From assembly GCA_000827325.1 (NCBI GenBank), contig KN832884.1, positions 656,953 through 720,952 on the forward strand: a stretch of 64,000 bases of DNA, given 5' to 3'. Position 1 is the stretch's first letter. Each line of letters opens with the position of its first letter. This document shows positions 12,372-23,418 of this stretch, one piece after another. The position numbers and the translations under genes are program-made. The DNA is from Oidiodendron maius Zn. Lineage: Eukaryota; Ascomycota; Leotiomycetes; Myxotrichaceae. The notes beneath the pieces are model-generated. The model was not told the origin of the DNA. It saw only the letters and a list, made by a program, of their open reading frames with translations, and ran no database searches.

Positions 12372-13579
12372 AGCCTGCGACTTGCCACGAGTCATAAATC
12401 ATATACTTTAGCGCCCATGGGGTTATATTTTGGAGTTCGAGATATGCATCCTCAAATGAATAGGTATTAAGGGTTGCTAAGCGGGTAATACATGGACCTT
12501 AGTAGGGTCATAGGCTTGCAGTTTTATAAAAACTTTGGAAACTCCTCTCATTCCACAGTAACATCAATAACCCAACATACCCTGTAGTGAAAATTTCTAC
12601 CCTTATACTGCATATAAACATACTGCAGCCTTGCAACTAAGTATGCACAAACACCGTGATGTTTAACCTTTCGGTTACGACTTCTATATAACTTTAAGTT
12701 AACGTCGTCTGATATTTAGGGTTGCTATTTTAGCGCTGAGCCTTTATATTGTGCTAGTATGCAATCAAGCAAATACTATGTCGATTTGTTAATAAAACCC
12801 GTCAAATATTGAGCCATATGGAACCTTGCTTGTTTGCGGTACGCTTGTGCCGGTAGTCTCTAAAAGCTCGTATATTGACAATTAATTAGCCACACTTACT
12901 ATACTACGATTTTACTGATAGCAAGCAATTGTTTTAGTTTATAAGTAAATTTGCAATAAACGAATAGTAATGTCGGATACGCTCGTAGGCACCGAAAATA
13001 TTGTGGTTTGTTGTATTTGTATATATTAGCAAGACTTCGCTGTACTAGATTACTCACAGACAACAGGCCTGAAACATGAAATGGCCTATGATTATAAAGT
13101 CCGTTATTACTTGCTAGACTTATATTTGTCAAAAATGAGTGTGATAAAAGACGTGAGAACAATCTTACCTTTTCATATTGAACGATGAATGTAAACCATA
13201 GATGCCACTTATGACGCGAATGGCTCGCCCCGACTTTTATTTGTCAAAGATAGATTCAAGTGACTGTGAGAGAGTATATCAGGAAGTACAGCATGATAAT
13301 CGTCATTAAATATATAGTTGACTTAGCAGCCAAAGGTATCCTCAACAATTTGGCTCCTTCAATTGACGGACGGAACACCTAAATGGACTAAACTCCTGAA
13401 AAATGAACCGGCTTCCTGATCAGAAATTCACGCACCTAATATTTACTCCTCTTTAGTCCTAAATATTCCGCTTAGTCGCCTGTGACGCGAAATTTGCCCA
13501 TGGCACTTCCATAGCAACAACACGCCACAACAACAAGATTTATCCTCCTCCAAAACGAACCAAAACATATCGAATCTCT
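12372..13579. other. AT-rich intergenic region
   Basis: A 1.2-kb AT-rich stretch with no convincing coding sequence. A weak inverted similarity (around 13368-13396 against 13446-13471) is too imperfect to call as an element. The region could be an old repeat degraded by C-to-T mutation, but no source is identifiable. Confidence 0.4.
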
Positions 13580-14470
13580 ATGTCGAGAACCCTATCAAAC
13601 ACAAAAAGGAGACCAGGTCAGCATGGTGACTTTGGCAAGGAAACTCCTCCCCTAACTGGCACCACAGCCAACATCCACATGTGGTTGGCGGCCTGGCACA
13701 TGGATCATGGCCACTCCGTTGCGGACACAGACCAATTCGTCGATACCCTTCGTAAGCTGGACTGGACTGCTACAAAGCTACGCAACTTGAGTATGGAGAA
13801 ACTCATCGACGATCTTCATACTTGCGACTACAAGTTTGACTGGGCACCGCGACTGGCTGGAGATATCAAGCGTGCTATTAACCTCAAGGTAAGTGTACGC
13901 TACCTACTGTATGATAAAGCCCTCTATCTGGCGATCTACTATACTATAACGCACAATCACACAACATTGGTATCTAACTATTTGTAGGATTTCAATACTT
14001 TCTCCGAAGACAAGACCCCTTTTAGAGATCTCCCGGATCTCATTATTCTGCCCAATAGACATTTCATCGATAATACTCCTCCAGCTACGGCAACAACTTC
14101 AGAAGTTCGAGATTGGTTGAAACTCTGGTTCAATAACCGCCCGGATGACCAAGGGTTCAAACTTTTCACAACAAGATTCGAGTACCAGTGTCCTTTGTCA
14201 CTTATTGATGAGCTTCAATGGGATGGCATTGATATTGTCTTTTTCACCCAGCCAGATTTGAAGAAGACAATTCTGGGCAAGTTTCTCAGAGGCGCACATA
14301 ATAACGTACTCGCAGCAGATATCCGCGAAGGGAGAAAGAAGATGGTAAGAAGGCTTTGGTACCCCTGTATAGTCATTCACTAACACTGTCTTCAGAGAAA
14401 AGACCTAGCAAAAGGGGAGTTTAAAAGGCTGAAGACGCAATTCAGCAAACGGTCAAACAGCTCGGTTTAA
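13580..14470 (+). CDS. Small protein with two SAM-like helical domains
   Basis: A 246-residue protein in three exons: 13580-13888, 13988-14344 and 14396-14470, all phase 0 with clear GT-AG introns. I do not recognise a named family. Two segments, about residues 32-102 and 143-222, follow one pattern: a W-L-x-x-W helix start (IHMWLAAWHMDHG and VRDWLKLWFNNR), a central L-x-x-L region and a final helix ending DIKRAI or DIREGRKKM. The layout resembles a sterile alpha motif (SAM) domain, normally a protein-protein or polymerising module. The C-terminal tail is basic. The genes at 20755 and 21862 carry similar single domains. Function is not known; the SAM label is inference from hydrophobic spacing and needs a profile search. 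Confidence 0.72.
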
Positions 14471-14954
14471 TTCTTCTGAGTTCATCTGCACGTCTCTGCA
14501 CGTCTCTGCATCGAGAATGGTTGTGCTCACTTCATTTTGCACTAGTTGTATTTTGCAGTCGAAGGATATTGAGAGCTTTTTGTTTCAGGGCAGGTGGAAT
14601 AGTTCCGAGATAATCTTCATGCAGGACAATAGGTGCTCTGAGTATTGACATGGGTTTTATGAAACAAACGGATATGCATTCAATTTGGCAGATACACTTC
14701 TGCTATAGGAAATCACAATGATCATAGGCAGATCCTGAATACAATAGAATACCCAAGTCGTTTATCATGGTGTTCTTTACTTGGTGGATGTTGTAAAATT
14801 AAACAGATACTGTACTTACGTATCGTAGAAGAAAGCTATTTCATCAACGGGTCGAGTATATACGATGGCAAACGAGACCGTATATATTTGCTTCTTGAAT
14901 TGAAGTATTATAACATTCGCCAGTTTAGAAACCCATAGACAGGTCATGATACTT
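14471..14954. other. Convergent intergenic region with short tandem repeat
   Basis: Lies between the 3' ends of the SAM-like gene and the racemase gene. It contains about 2.5 copies of the 10-bp unit CTGCACGTCT at 14486-14510. Nothing else is seen. Confidence 0.5.
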
Positions 14955-15653
14955 TTAATCAGCAAGAGCCTCTGATACAGCTGCCTCTGCATGAAGTGTG
15001 AGAGTGTCAAACATAGGAAAGTCAGGGAGATCAGTTTGCTTGACTAGCAAAGGGATTTCCGTACATCCCAGCACGACACCCTCAGCTCCGCGGCTCCGTA
15101 ATGTCTCGAAGACCTCCAAATAGGCTGCTTTCGACTTTTCTGTGAATATAGCTTTGGATAACTCGGCAAATATAATGTCATCCAGGATGTCTTGCTCCTC
15201 TTCAGTTGGCACAATGATTTCAGTGCCATATCGTTCCCTTGCCTCATCAACGGTGGCTTTGGATGACATAGTTAACTTTGTTCCCACAAGCGCGACTTTT
15301 GTCAATTTAGCTGCTCGTACAGCCTCTCCCGTTGCATCCATGATATGAAGAAGTGGAATCTTGACTCCCTTCATAAACTCATCTGCCACGCCATGCCAGG
15401 TGTTCGAGCAGCATAATATAAAATCAGCGCCGGCTCGCTCGAGACTCAGCGCTTTCTCATTAAGATACTTTGCAGCTTCTTCCCATAAGCCTCCTTTGGC
15501 GAATCGAGCGCTTTGACCCAAATCTATGGAATAGATGATAATTTCACCCGTATTGTACCCTCCCCGTTTCTTGTTCAGTCCGGTGTTAATGAGTCTATAA
15601 TACTCGGCAGTGGAAACATCGGTAGTACCGCCGATCAACCCTATTGTTTTCAT
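14955..15653 (-). CDS. Aspartate/glutamate racemase family enzyme
   Basis: An intronless 232-residue amino-acid racemase of the aspartate racemase type (EC 5.1.1.13 by family; YgeA-like). This family interconverts L- and D-amino acids without PLP, using two cysteines as acid/base pair. The N-terminus MKTIGLIGGTTDVSTAEYYR is the family's first strand and helix. The two expected cysteines are present, in CCSNTWHG (Cys82 as the likely catalytic one) and LGCTEIPLL (Cys197). Length is normal for the bacterial family. An in-frame ATG lies 66 bases upstream, but conserved sequence begins at 15653. The lack of introns and strong resemblance to bacterial enzymes, among intron-bearing neighbours, suggest horizontal transfer, which I cannot test here. 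The exact amino-acid substrate is uncertain. Confidence 0.9.
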   Translation of the reverse strand: MKTIGLIGGTTDVSTAEYYRLINTGLNKKRGGYNTGEIIIYSIDLGQSARFAKGGLWEEAAKYLNEKALSLERAGADFILCCSNTWHGVADEFMKGVKIPLLHIMDATGEAVRAAKLTKVALVGTKLTMSSKATVDEARERYGTEIIVPTEEEQDILDDIIFAELSKAIFTEKSKAAYLEVFETLRSRGAEGVVLGCTEIPLLVKQTDLPDFPMFDTLTLHAEAAVSEALAD

Positions 15654-16952
15654 TGTTGATTTAACTTTAGAGCGGCCGTGAAATCTTAATAACTGAATCG
15701 TATCGACAGTGTGAAGCATAAATAATCGGCTTGACCTTTGTTGATCAGGTTCTCTGCGTTTATATCCCCAGACTCGAATGTATCATCAAGAGTGGGATTC
15801 CAAGAGTTCCAAGATCGGATATCGGCGGTTTATTGCCAATATGTGGTGTGGTGTCGACTGGGATGAGGCTACAATTTCCACAGACTATGAAAAATATGTG
15901 GAAGAGCTTTATACTATGTGGATGGAACGACTTCATCGAGGACTTCGGAGACAAGGTTGCAGGATATACACAAGAAAATTTGTAGAATAAATCCCTGAAG
16001 ATTGCATGCCCATTAGTCTTCTTTCGCAGTGGTCCGAATGGATATTACTTTTCAGTCCTTATTGCTCTCATCAACTTCGTTCTCTCTCCACACTCCTACG
16101 AAGTTCATTATTCAACATTTCCCTCTGTCTCATTTATTATTCTAGCCTACTCGCCAATTCAGCTACTTGTGCATTTAGTGCGTTCTTATTTCCGGGATTG
16201 TTCAGGATAGCCTGCACACGGCATCTGACTGCTCCTGGTTTTGTTCGTCGAGCCGATGTTGGAGCGGTTGAATTTTAAGCGTCACACTAGCCAGGTCATT
16301 TTGCAATTGCTGCAGTGATGAAGGCGATGCGTTTGTGCGCGCGGGTGGCCAACTGAGGCATTTCTTGCGGTAGGTGACACTATAGGAGATTCAGGAATTC
16401 GAGGTCGAGTCACCATTAGCTCGAGCGGATACACTGGCGACCATTTTCTTACGTGCTCGTGATCTGGTAATGAAGAAGGTTGTGGTGTTGGCTCAGATTT
16501 CTGTCGTCGAGCGCTCGATTTAGTCTCCGTGGTATCTCAGGCACAGCCTGCTCAGACTCTTCGCAAGTAATAGCAGACCCTGCCGCTGGGCCGGTCAGGA
16601 CTTCATGCTTCCGAGCGGCAACTTCTGCTGTATGTTGTGTGGTCTTTTCGGTGCTTGGGCCGCGTCCGCTTTCCCCTCGCGCCTCACTCCTCAAATTGCA
16701 AACCACAACCTTCTTCAAATATAACAGATCGATAAGCATTTATGGATGGAACAAAATTTCAATAAGCGTAATGCTCGACCGAAATATAGTAATATCTATA
16801 AGGCTCACCATTATCTCTTTGTCGCACACCAGAGGGCCAGCCTATGCTGAGTCGGTGTGATTCAAGAAGTGGATGACACTACCTAAGAAAGCGGAAGTTT
16901 GTCTCTGGCCATAAGTCATCATTTGATTCTTCCGCTGATCTGCGACAGAAGC
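15654..16952. other. Intergenic with possible decayed coding sequence
   Basis: About 1.3 kb with no recognised gene. On the minus strand, roughly 16250-16740 has coding-like stretches, including a Gln/Leu-rich coiled-coil-like piece, but frames are interrupted and no family is evident. The last part should hold the HET gene promoter or an unseen 5' exon. Confidence 0.35.
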
Positions 16953-18647
16953 ATGGAGCGAAAAGCCGGTAAGAGCAAAGGGCAAGAAACATCTACAGGC
17001 GCACAGTCTCGCTTTCTTCCGAGTGTCCCTGATCTGGATTATACCCTCAAGATTGTGAGAAACTGGATTAAGGAATGTGAATCACATCAAGAACTCTGTG
17101 CTGTTGCAGCAGACATTAAACTTCCAACTCGAATCTTGGACCTTGGATCGACAGACTCTTCGAAGGTAAAACTTCTTACCTTTACCAGTGGTCTAAAAGG
17201 GCCATACATATGCCTGAGCTACTGTTGGGGCAAGTCCCAGAACTTGCCATCCCGGGAACCGCTGCAGACAAACGAATCGAACTGCTCAACCTGGACAGAA
17301 GGCATACCCTGGTCGCTGTTTCCCAGAACCTTTCAAGACGCCATCGCATTTACTAGAGGTCTCGGACTTCGTTATCTTTGGATTGATGCTCTTTGCATCA
17401 TGCAGGGAAATAGTGCGGACTGGATTAGAGAATCCGCCCGTATGGCCAGCATATATTCAAACTCTTACCTGACGATTGCTGCTACGGCAGGACCAAACCC
17501 TGAGCACGGGCTGTTCTTCCCGCGATGGACGCAATGGGCTGCTGGCCACAGGCAGGCCATTGAAACTGTTGAATTGACAGGCCTGCATTTGGGACACCAT
17601 CGATTTGTCTACGCGCATAAGGCGATGGAGCATATAGAAGATGCCCCACTTTTGACCAGAGCTTGGACATTCCAAGAGAGACTTCTTCCAGCTCGGACGC
17701 TCCACTTCCATGCCGAAGAATTAATATGGGAGTGCAAGTCAGGCATGGATTGCGAATGTTCGGAATTGAAAAAAGTTGGCTGGACCGTTCCTTCCTCAGA
17801 TGTGACGAGTGGCTGGATGAAAGTCTCCATGTTTTCACCGCAAGAAACATCTCTTGAAGCTCGAAGCTATAAGTGGCTAGTCGCCGTTTCTGAGTTCTCC
17901 AAACTACATATTAGTGCCGAATCTGACCGCGTGCCAGCACTGTCTGGCCTTTCTGAGATATTTTCGCGATTCCCAGGTAATGTCTTAGGGGCCTATCTTG
18001 GCGGTATTTGGCGGAATGACTTGGCACGAGGGCTGCTGTATCAAAGATGTGAGCAAATGGACGGCGAGAGACTCTCTCCATTTGATCTAAAGGCGTTTGA
18101 TCATATCTTGCCGCCTCCATCGTGGTCCTGGACTCGGTTGTTCTTCAATCGGCGCAACGAGTTAAGTTATAACATTGTCCTTTATTGTGGCTTTCAGGAG
18201 GACAGGTACTTTAGCATTCAGACAGTCCAATGCTCCTCACTGAATGCGAACTCATTCGGCTGGGCGACGAATGGGCGACTTGAGGTTAGTGGCAGGTGTG
18301 TGGAGGTCTGTCTACAAGCTCCTTGTATCATTCCTGTGGGCCAGTTGGAAGTAGAAATTACTCTCAACAAAAACGCCAAAAAGACATTAGGACTTAGCGA
18401 TGTGGGAAATGCAACCTTTGTAAATGATGGGCAGACTGTCATAGATGAACAGAGCAGATTGCTGTGTCTTCTTGTTGGATCAAGCCGGGAGGAGATTCCT
18501 GAATGGCGTTATGCTCTTATTTTGAAGCAGTCGACGTGCACTCTCGAAATCCACGAGAGAGTCGGGATACTGTACATTCACAAATCTAATGGATGGTTTC
18601 CAGAGGATCCTGAGTCGGTGGAGATCGTTAATATTATTATTGTGTAA
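16953..18647 (+). CDS. HET (heterokaryon incompatibility) domain protein
   Basis: A 564-residue protein with an N-terminal HET domain, the fungal cell-death effector module used in nonself recognition. The three usual blocks are visible: GPYICLSYCWGK near residue 88, the GLRYLWIDALCIMQ block near residue 148, and later LTRAWTFQERLLPARTLHF. The upstream lead-in W-I-K-x-C-x-x-H-x-x-L-C is also typical. The C-terminal half is the variable region, with the common SWSWT block near the middle. No introns are needed. I start at the first ATG (MERKAGK). Many relatives have an earlier CxxC-bearing N-terminus, so a 5' exon may be missing. It stands between the racemase and NmrA-like genes. Regulatory partner unknown. 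Confidence 0.9.
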   Translation: MERKAGKSKGQETSTGAQSRFLPSVPDLDYTLKIVRNWIKECESHQELCAVAADIKLPTRILDLGSTDSSKVKLLTFTSGLKGPYICLSYCWGKSQNLPSREPLQTNESNCSTWTEGIPWSLFPRTFQDAIAFTRGLGLRYLWIDALCIMQGNSADWIRESARMASIYSNSYLTIAATAGPNPEHGLFFPRWTQWAAGHRQAIETVELTGLHLGHHRFVYAHKAMEHIEDAPLLTRAWTFQERLLPARTLHFHAEELIWECKSGMDCECSELKKVGWTVPSSDVTSGWMKVSMFSPQETSLEARSYKWLVAVSEFSKLHISAESDRVPALSGLSEIFSRFPGNVLGAYLGGIWRNDLARGLLYQRCEQMDGERLSPFDLKAFDHILPPPSWSWTRLFFNRRNELSYNIVLYCGFQEDRYFSIQTVQCSSLNANSFGWATNGRLEVSGRCVEVCLQAPCIIPVGQLEVEITLNKNAKKTLGLSDVGNATFVNDGQTVIDEQSRLLCLLVGSSREEIPEWRYALILKQSTCTLEIHERVGILYIHKSNGWFPEDPESVEIVNIIIV

Positions 18648-19347
18648 AATCCACTTTAAGAACGGCTGTCTGTTTGTAATCCAAGACTAAGAACTTTAAT
18701 TCGATATACTTTAGAACACGAAGTGCAGATGCTGGTTCTTGGCAATGCCTTCGGACAACAACTGTCTACTAGATTTAGACAAATTACATGATATAGAGGA
18801 ATTGTAAGTATATTAATTTCAGAAACAATCCGGTTGCAAGTAATATGGCCCTCCATTATATGTGGGAATGTAGGAGCACAAGTCGAATCTCACATTGTCT
18901 TAGCTTCATTTTTTATGATGACACTATCAATAGCAAGGCTCCGTATCACCATGACTGGAAACGCGAGACCTTGAGAATAACGGCGCAAAAGCCGTCACTG
19001 AAGTAGTAACTTAACGCCTGCTCCAGGGTTGTGTATCTGTGCCGAATGGTCGAAGAACATATTCCAACCGTAAGTTCCGTTGCAGAGATTGCCTCTATGC
19101 CAAAGAAGACATGATGACGTGAACGTACATAATAATTGGAGGACGATGACTCCGAAATATTATATATCAGGGTGATTACTATTCATAAGTTGAGACTTGG
19201 TTTAGAGAGCGGAGTTAAAAGCTGAAAAATTACTTTATTAAGTAACTTGTAACTTGATATTTTGTAATCATATTAAACTGTCGGTCAGCACAGTAGTTCG
19301 ATCATAGTACGATATCATATAAAACTCCAGACTCTCAGCGACCTGCA
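18648..19347. other. Intergenic region
   Basis: A 700-bp region between two plus-strand genes. No gene is seen. The right part is AT-rich and is presumably the NmrA-like gene promoter. Confidence 0.5.
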
Positions 19348-20464
19348 ATGAGTTCTTTTTATATGCAGAAATATATCAATTCACAAATGTCTTCATTGAA
19401 AAAGCCCATTCTTCTTATTCTTGGAGGTGCCGGTGCACAGAATGCTGCAGTCACAAGAGTTCTCTCTGACGCAGGTACCTATGAGATACACGTCCTGACT
19501 CGTTCTATTCGCTCTGAACATGCTGCTGAGCTTGGGGGACTTCCTAATGTTAGATTGATCGAAGGTGATTGCTATGATGAAGATACACTCATAGCTGCGT
19601 TCGAAGGCGTTAATCTATGCTTTGTCAACACAAACGGCTTCGCAATAGGAGAGAAGAATGAGATATTCTGGGGTATTCGAATGTTTGAAATAGCTGTTTG
19701 GGCAGGTGCGAGGCATTTCATCTACAGCTCACTGCCATATGTCACTCGCAATGGTAACTTTGACCCGAAGCGGCGCGTTCCGTTTGTGGATGGCAAGGCA
19801 AAGGTGTCACGTATGTCCCACAATCCCTATTAAAACCAAGGCATGACCTAGCTAACTCAGCCCAGAATACCTAGCTTCAATTCCCACCAGTCCCATGATA
19901 TGGAGCATCGTCGAGTCCGGGCCGTACGCAGAGCGCCTCTGGGATTCTGGTACCCCGGTACAAGACGCAGACGGAACTTTTGTATTCAGACTGCCTTTGG
20001 GTCCAACTGGTGCCATGCCGCTAGTATCACTAGACGATCTTGCTACGTGCGCTAAATGGATGTTCGAATATCCTAAGAGATCGGCTGGCTTAAAATTAGG
20101 TATTGCAATTGCACATGTAACTGGAGCGGAAATTGCTACTGCCTTCCAGACCGTGACTGGGAAGAAAGCACGTTATGAAGATATACCTCTCCAAACTATG
20201 CTTGAACGGCTTCCAAAAGGCAAAATTGGATCCAAAGCCTCACCTGGATTTGATGACCCAACTTTGAGAACTGCAGCAGAGCACTTTGGACCGTGGTGGA
20301 ATATATTTAGAGACAGTGGTGGCAATACTGGATGCTGGCAGAGAGATTATGAATTGTTGAATGAGATTATGCCCAATAGGATTAGTACTCTGGAAGAATG
20401 GATGCGCAAGGAAAACTATGATGGGAAGCCAAAGAGGATCCTGAGGACTGCTTTGTCGCTCTAA
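19348..20464 (+). CDS. NmrA-like family NAD(P)-binding protein
   Basis: A 353-residue protein of the NmrA-like atypical short-chain dehydrogenase family, which binds NAD(P) and acts either as a redox-sensing regulator or as a reductase. Two exons, 19348-19810 and 19866-20464, are joined by a 55-nt GT-AG intron with a GCTAAC branch site. The Rossmann start KKPILLILGGAGAQNAAVTR is followed by VHVLTR-like and LIEGDCYDEDTL strands, and HFIYSSLPYVTRNGNF. After the splice come SPMIWSIVESGPYAE and PLVSLDDLATCAKWMFE, both typical of the family. The glycine-rich loop reads GGAGAQN rather than GATGxxG, so cofactor binding may be altered. A second in-frame ATG at 19387 fits the usual N-terminus better. 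Confidence 0.85.
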
Positions 20465-20754
20465 AGCCCACGAATAATTTTATTAAGAAGATTTCAATAA
20501 CGAAAGCCGTTTGTAAATCCAATTATGGATCTTTAGTACTTCTCACTATGTGCCTATAATCAAGATAGTGAATATGGTAGCTTACTGTCCTTGGGTGAGA
20601 TATTCACTGTGGGCAGTCTGGCGACACTTCTCTACTTCATGCAACCTCCAGCAACTAATCTCTATCAGTTCTCTCACACCTTGGTCGCATCCAAGCACGT
20701 TTTCCATCAACAATTTCTTCAATCTCATCGATCCTACCTCTGTCTTCATCAATA

Positions 20755-21189
20755 ATGGACTCCTATTCGTCAGGAATCTCCTCATCTCCATCGAATCAGT
20801 CTTCGAGCTCATCAATTCATTCCCTCTTCACCTTGCCTATCATCGATTCGATACCTAAGCACGAAGTCCTTCTCAATAACATGCCATTGAGAGGCGCGGA
20901 TATATGCACAGTCCATATTTGGCTTGACCTCTGGTTCTGGGCGAAGCGAATGGATATGGCTACGAGGCTGCAAATCGACTGTATTACGTGGAATGCTGCA
21001 AACATATATGGCCTTTCCAAACGGCAGCTGAGGCGCGATCTAAAGATGTGGAGCTTCGAAAAAAACATCTGCGAAGAGTTGGCACGGGACATTGTCAAAG
21101 CTCGAAAGATCGCCATGAGCTTCCATAAGGGCCGATTTGGAGCGTCGAGGCTCATTGAGGAGATGGTTTGGAGGTGTTCTGAATGTTGA
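20755..21189 (+). CDS. Small single SAM-like domain protein
   Basis: A single-exon gene for 144 residues. After a Ser-rich N-terminus of about 45 residues, one domain follows the same pattern as the protein at 13580: TVHIWLDLWFWAKRMD, a middle containing YGLSKRQLRRDLKMW, and a closing helix LARDIVKARKIAMSF. It ends shortly after a basic RFGASRLIEEM segment. I do not know the family. The shared W-L-x-x-W and D-I-x-x-(A/G)-R spacing suggests common ancestry with the genes at 13580 and 21862. The start is the first ATG; an intron-linked 5' exon cannot be excluded. Confidence 0.6.
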   Translation: MDSYSSGISSSPSNQSSSSSIHSLFTLPIIDSIPKHEVLLNNMPLRGADICTVHIWLDLWFWAKRMDMATRLQIDCITWNAANIYGLSKRQLRRDLKMWSFEKNICEELARDIVKARKIAMSFHKGRFGASRLIEEMVWRCSEC

Positions 21190-21861
21190 TTTGCTTAAAA
21201 TCACGCCAGACAACGTTCAGGAGATGGGTAGTTGATAGCAGATACTTGTTTTTTACATTGGTACAAATTTCATATTTATTTTAAACAACATGGAGTTAAT
21301 GTCTTATGAGACGTAGGATGGAAATCCATTAAGGAGACAGCAAGCAACCGTAGCTGGCTGGTATAGGTGGAGGGATAAGAGGTATATCTTGTGTAACTCT
21401 ACTGAGTTAGCAATACAGGGTACATGGAGTTTCCGATGATGTAAATCCATTAAAATGCAAAGGGTTCCATAGCACGTATAACTGCAGCATGGTATACCCT
21501 TATATCGAGGTCTCGCTTAACATAGGAGGAAGAGCTTTGGGTATCGAACTACTATAGCGAATTCACTATCTTAAAATCTGGTCCACTATTCACCTCTACT
21601 CAGCAATTTACTTTCGAAAATTGAGTACTCTGTCCTTTTAACAGAACAAGAAATATCACAACTCTAGTTACAACTATCCAATCTCTCTACTTGGAACAGT
21701 ACCTACATTCTTGTTGGCCGTCTCTGCTCACTTCATGATCAAGGAGCTGTCTTATCCACACCCCTGCACAGGTATTTCAATTCGCAATAGTGAAAATGCG
21801 CCATTAACACTTCAATATACCCCCAGGCGCAACGAAGAAGGAAGTCAAGACACAGGGAGCT
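21190..21861. other. Intergenic region
   Basis: A 670-bp gap between two SAM-like genes in the same orientation. No gene is recognised. It should hold the promoter of the gene starting at 21862. Confidence 0.5.
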
Positions 21862-22773
21862 ATGCCAGCCTCTTTCAATTCTGCAGCAGAACACATCTAC
21901 CGACAATTCTACGAACGATTCCTTAACAGCTTTCCTCTTGAAAGTGCTTTGGCGGGACAAGTACGAAAGTGGATCTTGGAATGGTTCGCTCTGGACGATG
22001 TCTATATGAATGATATTGCCGTGCCCAAGTTCGTGGGCCATCTCAGTCTCTCCGGGCAGGGCCTTCGGAAGCTTAGCGACCTCGCAATCTTCCAGTATCT
22101 TTCAATACAAAATGTACGTCTCTATGGCGGACCTGATGGCCAATTATATCCAGCATTTGTCATTGAGAAACTAGTGGCGGATATTCTGGAGGCCAGACGG
22201 CGGGCTATCCCGGGCTGGAATGGAGTGAACGTATCCCCTAAACAAGGCAAGCGTAAACGATCTGCAACAAAACATGCTGGAAGCAATAAGAGGGTTAAGA
22301 CTACGCACCCCCGCATAAGCGACAGTGATGGAGGTAAAGATACCACGGGAGCAGGAAGTGGAAGAGGTGAGAAAAACTCTGGTCGGCGAGGACAAGGCTG
22401 TAGTGCTAAGAGGAACCGGGTGAATCAAGCAGAGCTCATGGATGCAGATACTGAACTACTTTTGGTTATAGAAAATGATCTAGATCCAATGAGAGAAACC
22501 GGCCTTGCTCAGGTCAAAGATCAGCTTTCAATCCCACTACCAGATGCTGAATCAGGACATCAATTCAGCTTGACCTCACTCATGGGTTCGACTATCCCAA
22601 GTGAAAATGGCAAAAGGGAGCAAGAATCCACTGAACAAGCCGGCTCAATTGGAGATTGGCCGGAAGGAGATACGGCAAATTTCACAGAGTTGATAACGAA
22701 GATGAAGAAGTTCAAGCAAGTTGATATCCGTGGCAGTCTATCAGAACTCGATCAATTACCCGTCCAAGAATGA
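21862..22773 (+). CDS. SAM-like domain protein with basic nuclear-type tail
   Basis: A single-exon gene for 303 residues. Residues of about 30-115 follow the local SAM-like pattern: GQVRKWILEWFALDD, FVGHLSLSGQGLRKLSD, and VIEKLVADILEARRRAI. A strongly basic stretch follows (KRKRSATKHAGSNKRVK, near residues 130-146), which looks like a bipartite nuclear localisation signal. The rest is polar and probably disordered, rich in Glu, Ser and Gly, with no further domain recognised. The domain is closest in layout to the neighbours at 13580 and 20755. A nuclear role is inference from the basic stretch only. Confidence 0.65.
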   Translation: MPASFNSAAEHIYRQFYERFLNSFPLESALAGQVRKWILEWFALDDVYMNDIAVPKFVGHLSLSGQGLRKLSDLAIFQYLSIQNVRLYGGPDGQLYPAFVIEKLVADILEARRRAIPGWNGVNVSPKQGKRKRSATKHAGSNKRVKTTHPRISDSDGGKDTTGAGSGRGEKNSGRRGQGCSAKRNRVNQAELMDADTELLLVIENDLDPMRETGLAQVKDQLSIPLPDAESGHQFSLTSLMGSTIPSENGKREQESTEQAGSIGDWPEGDTANFTELITKMKKFKQVDIRGSLSELDQLPVQE

Positions 22774-23418
22774 CAGAAAGGTCAATCCGCCTAAAATAGG
22801 TTTAGGCATCTAAATCAGTTGTTAAGAAGAGATCGGGAGAACGCAGTTATATTCACCGCCGGGCCATGCTAGCTAGCCTTGAACCTCTGAAGGATGAAGT
22901 AAGACTCTTAATGAATGCTCCTTGGATTAACACGAGGATGGTCTTCTCTTGATGGATGATAATGCAGTGTATACCGAAGTGAACGAGTGGAAGAATAGGG
23001 GATGAGATAGAAAATAGGAAATGAGTAAAGTCATCGAACATACTTAAGTAACAGGCCGCTCTCTCATTATGCATGTGAGACAAATTTATCGACGCGAGAC
23101 TCAGCATAAACGAGAAATGATGGAATTTTAATTTAGAAGAGGATTGAATGAAGCGGCAGATGGGAGATCTTTTACTAGGGAACGAGATTGCTCATCAATC
23201 TGATTCGCACAGCTCAAATTATGTAGGAGTAGAGAAGCTTTCATATTCGCCAACGGTAGTTAAGCGTGATCAAAAGAGTCCGTATTGCATAATTTAGGGA
23301 GACCCAATGGTGATCAATATGCTGATAAATGTTTGCGTATGGTAACTTGCAGAACTCCATGTCTTTCGACTCCGATTCAAGTATCCCAACTCCTTGAGTG
23401 CTTCCTTCCCGCGTACTA
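22774..23418. other. Convergent intergenic region
   Basis: Lies between the 3' ends of the gene at 21862 and the minus-strand unassigned gene. No feature is seen. Confidence 0.5.

Noticed and set aside
13368-13471. Inverted similarity around CGGAA...GGACTAAA
   Set aside because: Too many mismatches and gaps; could arise by chance in AT-rich DNA.
16250-16740. Coding-like minus-strand pieces that might be a transposon relic
   Set aside because: Frames are interrupted, no recognisable transposase or reverse transcriptase motif, so no call made.
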